Source of the DNA: an uncultured Eubacteriales bacterium
Lineage (GTDB): Bacteria; Bacillota; Clostridia; Oscillospirales; CAG-382
Direction of reading: 5' to 3'
DNA: 31,334 nt
Assembly: GCA_934444645.1 (NCBI GenBank)
Contig: CAKSCV010000029.1
Span: 1 to 31,334, forward strand
Below the pieces are notes generated by a model. The model was not told the origin of the DNA, ran no database searches, and worked only from the letters and a program-made list of their open reading frames with translations. Positions 6,891-16,501 of the stretch are shown one piece after another; position 1 is the first letter of the stretch; the number at the start of each line of letters is the position of its first letter. Both the position numbers and the translations under genes were made by a program.

Positions 6891-9872
6891 ATGTCTACAA
6901 TCAAAAATAAGGCACAAGACGCCTTCTATCTCATCGATGATGACGGCTTCTTAAACTGGGGCAAGCTCATGACCAGCTGGGACTACATAAGCGACGGCGA
7001 AGGCCCGAAACAAGCAATCCAGCCCGGCCGTTGGCTGCTCAACACCGACAAGGACGGCGAGGTCTATGTCAAACGCGACTGCAATGCGTTCGAAAACGGC
7101 AAAATGACCTACGAAATCCGCTTCGAAACCCTCGAGGGCGACGGACTTTACCTTGCATTCGGCTCCCGTACCGATGCTTTTCTTACCTTCACGGTCAAGG
7201 GCGAAACCCTCTATGCCGGTGAAACCGAAGTCGCTCCTCTGCCCTACGGAATGCATTACCTCAAAATCGGCTTCGACCTTACCGCAAATACCGCTTCCGT
7301 TCAGCTCGATACCAAGGATCGCGGCACATTTGCCTTTGAAAAGGCCGCTTTTCCCTTCACCTGCTTGCGTATCGGCTACGGCGAAAAGGATCGCGGCGCG
7401 GCTTATTTATACCAATCCAAGCTCTATGTCAACTATCTGTTCAACGACTACAACTTAAATCCGTATATCGGCGCCATGCCCGACGGCTATACCGTCAAAG
7501 CACCCAAAACAAGCTCGGTCGTCAGCGACAAGCGCGTTTCCGACTCCACGCCGTATACGTATATGTCCCACAACAAAAAGGGCGATACCACTGTTACCTA
7601 TCATGCCTTTGATAAGGCTTCCGGCAAGGTCACGTTCGAAATGAAATACCTTTTGGAACAGGCTGACGGTAAGGTTTCCATTGCACTCTTAAAGGGCACA
7701 AAGCCGGTCATTTCGGTGTATGACGAGGGTGAAGAGCTGCACTGCTACTGCGGTCATGCGTTAAGAAAGCACCACAAGACCGTTTGGCAGACACTCCGCA
7801 TGGAGGCGGATACCGATTCCGGCAAGGCAACCATCTGGCTCAACGGCAAAAAGACCAAGGTAGTCGATTTCGAAAACCCGGCGAAGTTCGTGGACGGCTT
7901 CCGGATCTCCTATGAAGCCTATAAAGATTCGCTTCTCATGTTCTCGGATATCATCGCCTGGGTCAAGCCCGAAGAACCCGAAGACTATGTCCCGGCACCC
8001 GTTGTTCCCAAAAAGAAGGGCGACTATGTGGTCGGCATGAACATCTGCTCGCTGTGGCGTGAAGGTTCGCACGCCGGCTGGGACTGCATTTCGCCGTATG
8101 ACGATGTCAACACCGTTCTCGGCTTCTACGATGAGGGACTTCCCGAAACCTCCGACTGGGAAATCAAATTCATGGTTGAACACGGTATCGATTATGAATT
8201 GTACTGTTGGTATTCAGCCGAATCGCATGAACCGATCAAATCCACGCATCTTCACTATGCATGGCTCGACGGTCACTTTTATGCCAAGTATGCCGAATAC
8301 GAAAAGTTTGCGCTTCTTTGGGAAGCTGCCAACTGCAAGCATCCGACCTGCCTTGAAGACTTCAAATACAACCTCGTACCGTACTGGCTCGACTATTTCT
8401 TCTCGGACGACCGCTATATGCGCATCGACAACAAGGCTGTTATGAGTTGCTTCGGCGTTGGGTGCGTCGAACACGACCTCGGCGGTCCGGAAAAGGTGCG
8501 CGAGGGCTTGCAGTATCTGCGCGACGAAGTCAAAAAGCTCGGCTACGACGATCTGATCGTCATGGGCTGCCACGCTGATCCGAATCAGTTAAAGAATCTC
8601 GGCTTTGACGCGTTCCATGCCTACCATTGGGGCGGCGACGGCTACAAATTGCAGACCAACATCGATTCCAACCTGGCAAATATCAAGAAGAACGCCGTTC
8701 ACATCGTTCCGACCGTCAGCGTCGGCTTCAAAAATGTCGGCTGGGGCGGAAACCGCCGTCCGAACCTGTCCTGCCAAGATATGTACAACGGCTTAAAATA
8801 CTGCATGGACGAAATTCTGCCGACCTACGAAAAAGGCACGTGGAAATCCAAAATGCTCCACCTGTCCACCTGGAACGAATACGGCGAGGGTACGTATATG
8901 ATGCCGTCCGGCTTAAACGGCTTCGGCTATCTCGACGCGGTACGCAAGGCTGTCTGTGTCGATGAGCCGCACGAGGATATCGTCCCGACCGAAGCGCAAA
9001 AAGCGCGTATCGGCCATCTGCATCTGCCCGACCGCTACATTCTCTCGCGCACCAAGTATGACGTCCGTCCGCTTCCCGAAACCGACACGCCGGTGGCAAC
9101 CTACACCTTTGAAACACAGGCTGATCTCGACAAATGGACGTTTAACAAGGTGACCGACCTTGCGATCAAGGACGGCTGTGTATGCGGCAAGGCGACCGAG
9201 CAGTATCCGGAAATGGAATTGAAGGACGTCGGCTTCGACGCTTCGACCATTGCCTATGCCAAAGCGGTTCTCACCAACCGTCACGGCGATTATAACGGCC
9301 CGACCGTTTGCTATCTTGCGTATGCGACTGCGCCCGACAAGAGCGATTACAGCATTCAGCACAAGTCCGCGTCGGCTTGGTGCAGCGATACGGAGCTTAA
9401 AGAATACCGCTTCGAGCTTGACACGATGCTTTCATGGTCGGATACCCTCCACGGTCTCAAATTCGTTCCGACCTATTCCGGCTCGTTTACCGTCAAGAGC
9501 ATCACGCTGTACGCTTCGCTGCCGCACACGACGCTGTATGGCAAGAAGGGCAACGAGCTGCGCTTCGGCGATTATCTGCCGAAAATCGGCGGTGAGCTGT
9601 ATGTGCCGCTTGACCCGAACAGCGGTCTGTACGGTTCGCTCGGCTACAAATACGAGTGGATCAAGAACGAAGGCCGCTTAGAGTTCTTCAACAAAGAGCA
9701 CAAGATCACGCTTGTCATCGGCAAGGCCTATGCCGTCAAGGATGGCGAAAGCTTTACGCTTGTGCGTCCGCCGTTCTTCAAGGACGGAATCCCGACTATT
9801 TCGCTTACGGATCTCTGCACGTTATTTGATATTACGTACGAGGAAAAAGGCGACAAGGTTTTCTTAAAATAA
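6891..9872 (+). CDS. GH99/WbsX-like glycan-active protein without signal peptide
   Basis: A 993-aa protein in four parts. Residues about 5-370 form beta-rich, lectin- or laminin-like modules. Residues about 376-690 form a GH99/WbsX-like domain, seen in VVGMNICSLWR, the HGID region and W661-N-E-Y-G-E-G. The motif resembles the NEWxEG signature of WbsX proteins. Residues about 730-875 form a carbohydrate-binding-like sandwich, and about 883-993 a copper-amine-oxidase-N-like stalk domain. The start is the ATG at 6891 with GGAAAGGAACGG upstream; a start at 6867 would add eight residues and no leader. It matches most of the 1730-aa protein at 11309-16501 from its lectin-like part onward, but lacks that protein's signal peptide and SLH domains. 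As it stands it should be cytoplasmic, which is odd for this architecture. The fold assignment is moderate; enzyme activity is not shown. Confidence 0.75.
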   Translation: MSTIKNKAQDAFYLIDDDGFLNWGKLMTSWDYISDGEGPKQAIQPGRWLLNTDKDGEVYVKRDCNAFENGKMTYEIRFETLEGDGLYLAFGSRTDAFLTFTVKGETLYAGETEVAPLPYGMHYLKIGFDLTANTASVQLDTKDRGTFAFEKAAFPFTCLRIGYGEKDRGAAYLYQSKLYVNYLFNDYNLNPYIGAMPDGYTVKAPKTSSVVSDKRVSDSTPYTYMSHNKKGDTTVTYHAFDKASGKVTFEMKYLLEQADGKVSIALLKGTKPVISVYDEGEELHCYCGHALRKHHKTVWQTLRMEADTDSGKATIWLNGKKTKVVDFENPAKFVDGFRISYEAYKDSLLMFSDIIAWVKPEEPEDYVPAPVVPKKKGDYVVGMNICSLWREGSHAGWDCISPYDDVNTVLGFYDEGLPETSDWEIKFMVEHGIDYELYCWYSAESHEPIKSTHLHYAWLDGHFYAKYAEYEKFALLWEAANCKHPTCLEDFKYNLVPYWLDYFFSDDRYMRIDNKAVMSCFGVGCVEHDLGGPEKVREGLQYLRDEVKKLGYDDLIVMGCHADPNQLKNLGFDAFHAYHWGGDGYKLQTNIDSNLANIKKNAVHIVPTVSVGFKNVGWGGNRRPNLSCQDMYNGLKYCMDEILPTYEKGTWKSKMLHLSTWNEYGEGTYMMPSGLNGFGYLDAVRKAVCVDEPHEDIVPTEAQKARIGHLHLPDRYILSRTKYDVRPLPETDTPVATYTFETQADLDKWTFNKVTDLAIKDGCVCGKATEQYPEMELKDVGFDASTIAYAKAVLTNRHGDYNGPTVCYLAYATAPDKSDYSIQHKSASAWCSDTELKEYRFELDTMLSWSDTLHGLKFVPTYSGSFTVKSITLYASLPHTTLYGKKGNELRFGDYLPKIGGELYVPLDPNSGLYGSLGYKYEWIKNEGRLEFFNKEHKITLVIGKAYAVKDGESFTLVRPPFFKDGIPTISLTDLCTLFDITYEEKGDKVFLK

Positions 9873-9897
9873 CATAGCGGCTCGGCCGTGACATAAA

Positions 9898-9945
9898 AAT
9901 GCCCTCTTTGCGGTTTGGAAAAAGAATTTCCGCAAAGAGGGCATT
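9898..9945. terminator. Bidirectional rho-independent terminator
   Basis: A 16-bp perfect stem (AATGCCCTCTTTGCGG at 9898-9913 and its complement at 9930-9945) has a 16-nt loop and T- or A-rich flanks. It lies between the convergent GH99-like and CAP genes and can serve both. Confidence 0.9.
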
Positions 9946-9987
9946 TCTCTTAAAAAGAAATGTGAAAAACAGGTGTGTTACGGTTTT

Positions 9988-10848
9988 TTAATAGGTAAAG
10001 AGCTGTGCCCAGTACAGCGTGCCGCCGCTTTCGTAAACGCCGACGCCAAGGCGCGTGAACGAAGCGTTTAAGATATTGGCGCGGTGACCGGCGGAATTCA
10101 TCCAAGCGGTCATGACCTCGTCGGGCGAGCTTTGACCGTAGGCAATGTTTTCGCCGGCACCGTTATAGGAAATGCCGTTTTCGGAAAGCACCGTGAAACA
10201 GGAGGAACCATTCGGACGGGTGTGCGAAAACGAGCTTATGATCTCCTTGGCACGGGTCGAGGCCGCACCGGAAAGCGCGGAATCGAGCTTGACCGAAGCA
10301 AGGCCGTTTTGGTTACGATACTTGTTGACGAGATTCAGAACGGCGTTTGCATAGGAGCTGACGCTCGTGTTGCCGTTGTCGGTCGAGTCATCCGGCTTTT
10401 CCGACGGCGTACCCGGCTTTTCCGAAGGGGTGTCCGGTGTTTCGGGTTTATCCGGCGTTTCGGGCGTGTCCGGTGTTTCGGGCGTATCCGGTGTTTCGTC
10501 CGGGCAGTCGGCATCCGGACAATCGGTCGAGTCGTCGGGCTGGTTGAAGTCAGAGTCGAAATCGTCATCCGGAATTTCCGGAGTAGCGGGACGGTCGGTC
10601 TTGATATGTTCAAAGAGCTTTTCGAGCAGTTCCTTTAAGGTTTCGGAGCTGCCGATATGACCGATATCCCCACCGGTTCCGATGTCTCCGAGATTCGGGA
10701 GGATATCCGCGATACACGAATTGTTTTTCACAAGATCCAAGAGGTCAGAAACAGAAATTTTGTCTGCTTTCACGTCGGCGGCACTTACCTGAGAAAGGGA
10801 AGCCGCGGCAATCAAGGAAGCAGTAACAGCGATTAACTTTTTCATCAA
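9988..10848 (-). CDS. Secreted CAP (SCP/PR1-like) domain protein
   Basis: A 286-aa exported protein. It has a signal peptide (about residues 1-23, ending VSAAD), a short helical region (about 30-85), an acidic Pro/Thr-rich linker (about 87-162) built of TPE-TPD-type repeats, and a C-terminal CAP domain (164-286). The CAP domain has the expected H209, E233 (GENIAYG) and H255 (GHRANILN). These match the bacterial CAP family related to spore-coat-linked YkwD-type proteins, whose biochemistry is mostly unproven. The start ATG at 10848 follows AAAGGAGAG, with a near-perfect promoter upstream. No cell-wall anchor is visible, so it is probably released or loosely held. The linker is encoded by 18-bp tandem repeats and may vary in length between strains. 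Confidence 0.88.
   Translation of the reverse strand: MMKKLIAVTASLIAAASLSQVSAADVKADKISVSDLLDLVKNNSCIADILPNLGDIGTGGDIGHIGSSETLKELLEKLFEHIKTDRPATPEIPDDDFDSDFNQPDDSTDCPDADCPDETPDTPETPDTPETPDKPETPDTPSEKPGTPSEKPDDSTDNGNTSVSSYANAVLNLVNKYRNQNGLASVKLDSALSGAASTRAKEIISSFSHTRPNGSSCFTVLSENGISYNGAGENIAYGQSSPDEVMTAWMNSAGHRANILNASFTRLGVGVYESGGTLYWAQLFTY
10431..10499 (-). repeat. 18-bp tandem repeats encoding the CAP linker
   Basis: About four near-identical 18-bp units (plus-strand reading like GGCGTATCCGGTGTTTCG) encode repeated Pro-Asp-Thr-Pro-Glu-Thr. Slippage here would change linker length in steps of six residues without a frameshift. Confidence 0.8.
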
Positions 10849-10869
10849 AATCTCTCCTTTCTGATAAAG

Positions 10870-10898
10870 ATTATACGCCTTGGAAAACGCATTATCAA
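10870..10898 (-). promoter_or_regulatory. Sigma-A promoter of the CAP gene
   Basis: On the minus strand, -35 TTGATA (10893-10898) and -10 TATAAT (10870-10875) are 17 bp apart. The 5' UTR is only about 15 nt and includes AAAGGAGAG. Confidence 0.9.
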
Positions 10899-10954
10899 GA
10901 GCAGCTTTCTGGAAAACGAGGAAGCGTATGCCGGTTTTGCCGCAAAACGGCAGA

Positions 10955-10991
10955 AAAAATACCGCTCTTTTCCAAAAAGAACGGTATTTTT
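10955..10991. terminator. Rho-independent terminator below the 29-aa gene
   Basis: AAAAATACCG and CGGTATTTTT form a 10-bp stem, extended by TCTT/AAGA across a mismatch. It lies about 70 bp past the stop of the small gene at 11061 and upstream of the CAP promoter, so it separates the two transcripts. Confidence 0.75.
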
Positions 10992-11060
10992 CCGGTTATT
11001 CCCTTGATTTACGGATTTTTCATGTGACCGACAGAGATTATTCCCGTCGATACTATGTTT

Positions 11061-11150
11061 TTAACCGCAGAAGCAGCAGAGTATGATGACAGCGATCAAG
11101 ATGATAAGCCAAATGTTGTCGTCGAAAGCGTTTCCTAAGCAGCCTGCCAT
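11061..11150 (-). CDS. 29-aa Cys-rich single-span membrane peptide, YjcZ-like
   Basis: This short reading frame has an ATG at 11150 and a strong AGGAGGAG ribosome binding site 6 nt upstream. The peptide opens MAGCLGNAFDDN, continues with a hydrophobic run IWLIILIAVIIL (about residues 13-24) and ends CCFCG. The layout of a polar start, one membrane span and a Cys/Gly end recalls the tiny YjcZ-type sporulation proteins of Firmicutes and similar short clostridial peptides. That likeness rests on pattern only. Its upstream sequence fits the sigma-K consensus (11203-11229), which would agree with expression in the mother cell. A terminator follows at 10955-10991, so it is a one-gene unit. Four cysteines could bind metal or form disulfides. 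Confidence 0.72.
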   Translation of the reverse strand: MAGCLGNAFDDNIWLIILIAVIILCCFCG

Positions 11151-11202
11151 GAGTGACTCCTCCTATCTTTGTAGTTGACGGAGTGTTTTTCACCGTCTGT
11201 TG

Positions 11203-11229
11203 TATAGTATGCTATGACAGGAAAAATGT
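11203..11229 (-). promoter_or_regulatory. Candidate sigma-K (sporulation) promoter of the 29-aa gene
   Basis: The minus strand reads AC (11228-11229), 16 bp, then CATACTATA (11203-11211). This fits the Bacillus sigma-K consensus AC-N16/17-CATAnnnTA at every defined position. The -10 also fits sigma-E. No convincing sigma-A -35 is present. The predicted start lies about 45 nt upstream of the ATG. Confidence 0.5.
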
Positions 11230-11252
11230 GCGGACGAAAATGCAGCCCACGC

Positions 11253-11291
11253 AAAAACGGCTGTCACGGAAAACCCGTGACAGCCGTTTTT
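11253..11291 (-). terminator. Rho-independent terminator of the SLH/GH99-like gene
   Basis: A 17-bp perfect stem (AAAAACGGCTGTCACGG at 11253-11269 and its complement at 11275-11291) with a 5-nt loop lies 17 bp past the stop at 11309. In the minus direction it ends in a U-tract. Confidence 0.92.
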
Positions 11292-11308
11292 CATTTTTCT
11301 TTCGGAGC

Positions 11309-14300
11309 TTATTGGATCGGCGTGATCGAAATATCCTTTACAAGGTATTCGACACCGGCTCCTTCGGAGAATTTGCCCCAGATCTGGAATCGATCATCCG
11401 CATTCGCGGTATAATTCTCCGGAACCTTCACGGTTTCCTCCACCGAGATCCAACCATCGCCCGACGAGCGGTCAGACTTGTTGGCAAACGTATGATTCGA
11501 AAGCCCCGGATTTTCGGTCGTTCCGTAAATAAAGTTACCGCCGATGATGGTATTCGAAAATTCCTTGCCGAGCATATTCTTCAACGGATACAGCTTGTAG
11601 GAAACCTTATAGGAGGCTCCGGCAATAAACTGCATTTTTACGTTTAAGTAGGTATATTGCTCTCCCTCCTCGACGCACTCGACCTTGAAAACCTTAGCAG
11701 ACGCTTTGTCCGGATCTTCGGCAATCACGATTTGACCGGTCGATTCACTGGTCACTTCGATGCCCTCCGGCAGCTTTTCCACGTCGGTGATGACAGCCGA
11801 GGTCGGCTTGGTCGCCGTAACCTGCTTGATTTCTTCAGGTTTTGGCCGTTCCTTCGGCACATAGCCTTCGAGCTTATACAGGCGAATGTACGCTATTTCA
11901 TACTTTTCGGCTGCGGCAAACGGGTCAAAACGAATCGTGGTAACATCACCCGTCCACTTGGAGCAAGTCATAAGATTGAAGGAAACCTCCACGATTTCCC
12001 CCTCATTGGTGAATGCCGGGATCTCGTACAAGCTGGAAATGCCCTTTGCGGCTTCCCAGTTTGCGCTCTGCCTAGTCACGAAGAAGAACTGCGGCGTATG
12101 CTTTTCAAGTCCTTGGCGATAGCGTACACCGATAACACAGACCTGATAGTCATTTGCGTCGAAGGAAACAGAATGATAAACCGACGGGTCGCCGTTGGTA
12201 CCGGTTGCGGTAAGCGCGCCGTTTTCAATCGTAAGCCCGGTGCTGTTGTGTGCGCTCCACTCCATGGTATCCGAAGCATTGTTGAAAATCCATTGGTTTT
12301 TGTCGTTCACCTCGAGAAGCTTGCCGGCGGTCGTGTCAGCCTTGGTGCAGTAAACGTAATCGATATCGACTTCGGACTGTGAGCCGAACGGGTCGAAGCG
12401 GATACCGGTGATCGTGCCGGAATACAGGGTGTTGGAGGCCATTTCGAAGACAACCTCAACGGTATCGCCGTCTTTTTTGCCTTCAATGTTATATTTGCCG
12501 TTGACGCACTTGTCAGCTGTGTATTTCGTGCTTGCAGCTGTTACGAAGAAGAGCTGCGGACCGCCGGTTCTGACCGCTTCATTAAGCTTAACGCCAACCG
12601 TGATTTGGTTGTAATCGGTCGCCTTATAGCCGACTGCATGATAGATAGCCGGGTCGCCGTTGGTGGATTTCAGGTGTAAGAAGCCGCCCGAAACGGAGGC
12701 CGAGCTGTTCTGGAGCGTCCAGTCCTCCATTTCGCCGTCAATTGCGAAATCCCACTTATTGGGTTCGCGCGAGATCATCATTTGGTATTCTTCATCGGTA
12801 CCGGCTTGAACGGCGATGGTTGCGCCCTTCATGGTGTACTTCCAGCCGATAAGGTCACAGAATTTCTTCATGTGGAATACCGGAAGTCCGTCGCGGAGTT
12901 TGAACGTATAGCCGAGAGCTTGTTCCTTGCCGTCGACCGTCACCTTATCGCTGCCGACCGTGAAGACGATGGTCTTTTCATCAACAGTCTTTAAGGTGAG
13001 CTTGCCGGCATCACGGTTCCATTCGTGATAGAGACGGAGTGCGGCATAGAAGCCTCTGCCTTCGTCTCTCTGACCGACCACTTCATAATCGCCGTCATCA
13101 AGCACCTTGATCTTGAAGGTGAACGAAAGCTTGGTGCCGTTGACCTCGACCGCCGGTGTGGTGGATTCGTCCTCAGTCGGGAAGTTCATGAATTCGATAA
13201 GGGAAATTTCAAACGAACCGGCCTTGGTCTGCGGATCGATACGGAAGCCGGTAACGAGTCCCGTCCACTTCGAGCAAGAGGTCATGTTGATGTAGTAATC
13301 GACAAACTTGTCGGTTTCGGTGATTGCAGCCGTCTTGTACTTGGTGTTATCCATGGACGTTTCTGCTGCCGTTGCAAAGAAGATCTCAAAGCTTGCCTTT
13401 TCGCTGTTCTTCATGCGGATATGGAGAATCGGAGCATCTGCTGCATTGAGTGCTTCAAAGTCCTTCGCGGCAATCGCATAGTCGCTAGCCGCGCTTGAAC
13501 CGGTGATCGCGCCGTTCTTGACTTCATACGAGGAAAGTCCGTGATTTGCCTTCCACTTGCCGGCATCCTCAGCCTTGGACATATCGTAGCTGCGGACAGC
13601 AACGAGATCCCTTGCGGAAAGGTTGGAATCATCTTCAGCCGTGTCGGATTTTTCAAACTGGAACCAACGGATGACCGAACGGTGCGGCGGATAAAGGTGG
13701 GTGACGCGGTCGATCTGATCGGCCGTTGCGCGCACGTCAAGTGCCGTGTGGTCGCTCGTGTCGCCGGTGAAGGTCAGACGGATGTTTTCAAGGTAATCAA
13801 AGCCGATGTTCTGCGTCGGCAGGACATACGTACCTTCGGAATACTCGTTGGTGGTGGAAACGATGAGCGTGTTATCCATCCACGTGCCAGTATTCATTTC
13901 GGAAAGCTCTTTCTTGATCTCTTGGCAGACCTTCAAATGGTCTTCCTTGGTGATGATCGGATCACGCGAATGGTTGCGTCCCACATCGTTGAAGCCGATG
14001 GAAACGGTCGGAATGTGATGGCTGCCGGCTGCGTGGGCGCTTTTAAGGTCGGTGCGGTTGCAGTTGATCTGATGCTCGGCACTGTAACCGTTGGGACCCC
14101 AATGGTAACCGTAGGTCGCGTCGTAGCCGAGATCCTTTATACCGGAATAGGTACCCGCGGGGTTTGCGCCCTGCGTCGAAGCAAGAAGGATAAGGCCGTC
14201 ATAGCCGATCTTCTTAAGCTCCTCGTTCATGAATTCAACAGCCTTGCGCGTACCCTCTGCGCCGCCGAAGGCCTTTTCAAAGTTGCTCCGGTTCCAAATC

Positions 14301-16501
14301 GTGAGAACCGCCTTGTTGTCAAGACGCGCATAACGCGGATCGGAGAAGTAATATTCCATCCAATAGTTCCAGATGTAATCGCGGAACTGTTCGAATGACG
14401 TGCAGTCCTGACCGTTGTTTTCCCACATGATGCAGAAATCGACAAGGTCGCTGTACTTGGCCATCATGTAGCCGTCGTGGAGCGCATAATACGAATGGCG
14501 CATCTTCTTGATCGGCTCTTTAACATTGGCACTCGGGCAGTACCAGCACGCGTGCATGAAGTCGATGCCGTGTTCGGCAAGCCATTTCAGCTCCCAATCA
14601 GCCGTCTCGCGCAAGCCTTCGTCGTAGTAGCCGATGTACGGTTCAAATTCCGGGAAGGAGCTGACCGAATCCCAGCCCTCGCCGGAATGTTGGTCGCGCC
14701 ACAGCCAGCACACGTTGACGCCGATGTTGTAATCCTTGCTTTCGGCAACCTGCGGATAGGACGGATAGTCGTCATGGTCGATGATATTGCAGATCTGAAC
14801 ATCGTCAAACCACATAACGGCATCGGTCTTGGGCGCAAAGCTTACGGTAATACCGTCAAAGCTCTTGTCGTTTATCGCAATGGTCGCTTTCTTCTTGCCG
14901 TTGACATAGATGTCGGCTGTTCCGGCATTCGTGTCAGCCTCGATATGGAGGTTCTGCCATACGTTGGCGCGGAAATCGTTGACCATGTTGTCGCCGACAT
15001 AAATTTTGCCGTCGCGCGTTTCAAACGTAATGGCCTTTTCACCGCCGGAGGTAAGAGAAACGGAAGCGCCGTCGGTCTTTTCCGGAAGAAGGATCATGGT
15101 CTCAAAGCTGATTTTTCCGGCAATCGGCGTGAACGAACGGGAGGCCGTCGAGGTTTCGCCGGCTTTGGTCTCGCTCTTGACGCTGACAAGGTCATAGCCA
15201 CGCTCGGATTCGGTTTTCGTGAGCTTCCAATCGCCGGTGACGTTCCACATGGCAGGCGCGTCGCCCGTGCCCTCGGCAATGAAGTGTTCACTCAAAGCAT
15301 AGTTCTTCGAAAGACGGGCGTTGTACAGCTTAATATAGCCCTTGCCTTTCTTTTCCGTGCCGAGAACAAGGCGCGAAATATCGCCGTCGCCGACTTTCAC
15401 GGTGCCGCAGTCGGTGTTGTTCAAAACGAGGTGCGCCGTGCGGTTGTCAAGGTCGATATCCATAACCGCCTTGAAGCCGCCCGAAACTTCGGTGGGAACA
15501 TCCACCGTCGTGGCTTTTTCTTCAGCACCGACGAGAACCCATTTGCCGTTCTTGGGCGTGATGGAAACGATCTTGTTTTCGTCGTCATCCTCAAACGCCA
15601 CATAGGCCGTGCCGTCATCGGAGAAGGCACCGAAATACAGCTCTAAATGCAACAGTCCGTCGCGCTCGGTCTTAAACTTGCGGATCAGAGAACCGAAAGC
15701 TGTATCTGTCGTGTCATTGATATACGAGCGGTATGTACCGGAGGTGTTGAAGAGGTCAGCGCGATAGTCATAGTCCCAGCCGTTGGCAAGACCGGTCGGG
15801 CCGTTTTCGCTCATCATATCAATGATGTAATACGCGTCGGAAAGCGTGCGGACAGCCGTTTTATCAAAGGATTTCTGCACACGCTTGTCGGCAAGCGCGA
15901 TACGGACAGCCATGGCTGAAATTTCGCTGCGAAGCAGCTTGGAATCCGGCGCAAACGTGCCGTAGTTGTCGTTACCGGTCAGAATGCCGGCACGGTAAAG
16001 CTTGAATACCTTTTTGCCGTAGGACGAGCCTTCACCGACGTCGGGAAGCGACTCGACCGTGTTGATTGCCGGCAATTCGCCGCATACATCGGCAAGCAAT
16101 TCTGCCATTTCGGAACGCTTGATGGTGCGTTCATAGTCCTCGTAGCGGCCGTTCTTTAAGAAGCCGTTTGCGATGGCGTAGTTGACGTACTTTGCGTACC
16201 ATTCGCCGGACGCATCGGGAATGGCCTTTGCGTTCAGGTTCTCGTAGATACGTGCGGCAATGGTGACACCCTCCGCAATCGTGAGTGTGCCGTTCGGGCT
16301 GAAGGTGGTGGCACTGTCGCCCTGCATGATGCCGTATTCGTAGGCATCCTTAACGCTGGCAGCGTACCATTCGCTTGCCGGAACGTCCGTGAACATACCG
16401 TCTGTGTAATCCTTGCTCTTGGCAAAATCGGCATGAACGCCGGTGGCAAGAACAACGGAGGCGGCAAGCGACGCAGCGATGGCTATCAGTTGTTTCTTCA
16501 T
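11309..16501 (-). CDS. SLH-anchored surface protein with GH99/WbsX-like domain, 1730 aa
   Basis: A very large exported protein. It has a signal peptide (about residues 1-24, ending VHA) and three SLH domains (about 30-205), which usually bind secondary cell-wall polymer. Next come beta-rich lectin-like modules (about 215-585), a GH99/WbsX-like domain (about 590-915) with N885-E-Y-S-E889-G, and a sandwich module (about 970-1115). A copper-amine-oxidase-N-like stalk (about 1120-1235), two more sandwich modules containing RFDPF motifs (about 1245-1540) and a CBM4/9-like C-terminus (about 1570-1730) complete it. The start ATG at 16501 follows AAAAGGAGAA. It resembles the leaderless 993-aa protein from residue 215 on. 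It is probably a wall-attached glycan-binding or alpha-mannan/glycan-cleaving protein, but the substrate is unknown and activity is inferred from fold only. Confidence 0.85.
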   Translation of the reverse strand: MKKQLIAIAASLAASVVLATGVHADFAKSKDYTDGMFTDVPASEWYAASVKDAYEYGIMQGDSATTFSPNGTLTIAEGVTIAARIYENLNAKAIPDASGEWYAKYVNYAIANGFLKNGRYEDYERTIKRSEMAELLADVCGELPAINTVESLPDVGEGSSYGKKVFKLYRAGILTGNDNYGTFAPDSKLLRSEISAMAVRIALADKRVQKSFDKTAVRTLSDAYYIIDMMSENGPTGLANGWDYDYRADLFNTSGTYRSYINDTTDTAFGSLIRKFKTERDGLLHLELYFGAFSDDGTAYVAFEDDDENKIVSITPKNGKWVLVGAEEKATTVDVPTEVSGGFKAVMDIDLDNRTAHLVLNNTDCGTVKVGDGDISRLVLGTEKKGKGYIKLYNARLSKNYALSEHFIAEGTGDAPAMWNVTGDWKLTKTESERGYDLVSVKSETKAGETSTASRSFTPIAGKISFETMILLPEKTDGASVSLTSGGEKAITFETRDGKIYVGDNMVNDFRANVWQNLHIEADTNAGTADIYVNGKKKATIAINDKSFDGITVSFAPKTDAVMWFDDVQICNIIDHDDYPSYPQVAESKDYNIGVNVCWLWRDQHSGEGWDSVSSFPEFEPYIGYYDEGLRETADWELKWLAEHGIDFMHACWYCPSANVKEPIKKMRHSYYALHDGYMMAKYSDLVDFCIMWENNGQDCTSFEQFRDYIWNYWMEYYFSDPRYARLDNKAVLTIWNRSNFEKAFGGAEGTRKAVEFMNEELKKIGYDGLILLASTQGANPAGTYSGIKDLGYDATYGYHWGPNGYSAEHQINCNRTDLKSAHAAGSHHIPTVSIGFNDVGRNHSRDPIITKEDHLKVCQEIKKELSEMNTGTWMDNTLIVSTTNEYSEGTYVLPTQNIGFDYLENIRLTFTGDTSDHTALDVRATADQIDRVTHLYPPHRSVIRWFQFEKSDTAEDDSNLSARDLVAVRSYDMSKAEDAGKWKANHGLSSYEVKNGAITGSSAASDYAIAAKDFEALNAADAPILHIRMKNSEKASFEIFFATAAETSMDNTKYKTAAITETDKFVDYYINMTSCSKWTGLVTGFRIDPQTKAGSFEISLIEFMNFPTEDESTTPAVEVNGTKLSFTFKIKVLDDGDYEVVGQRDEGRGFYAALRLYHEWNRDAGKLTLKTVDEKTIVFTVGSDKVTVDGKEQALGYTFKLRDGLPVFHMKKFCDLIGWKYTMKGATIAVQAGTDEEYQMMISREPNKWDFAIDGEMEDWTLQNSSASVSGGFLHLKSTNGDPAIYHAVGYKATDYNQITVGVKLNEAVRTGGPQLFFVTAASTKYTADKCVNGKYNIEGKKDGDTVEVVFEMASNTLYSGTITGIRFDPFGSQSEVDIDYVYCTKADTTAGKLLEVNDKNQWIFNNASDTMEWSAHNSTGLTIENGALTATGTNGDPSVYHSVSFDANDYQVCVIGVRYRQGLEKHTPQFFFVTRQSANWEAAKGISSLYEIPAFTNEGEIVEVSFNLMTCSKWTGDVTTIRFDPFAAAEKYEIAYIRLYKLEGYVPKERPKPEEIKQVTATKPTSAVITDVEKLPEGIEVTSESTGQIVIAEDPDKASAKVFKVECVEEGEQYTYLNVKMQFIAGASYKVSYKLYPLKNMLGKEFSNTIIGGNFIYGTTENPGLSNHTFANKSDRSSGDGWISVEETVKVPENYTANADDRFQIWGKFSEGAGVEYLVKDISITPIQ

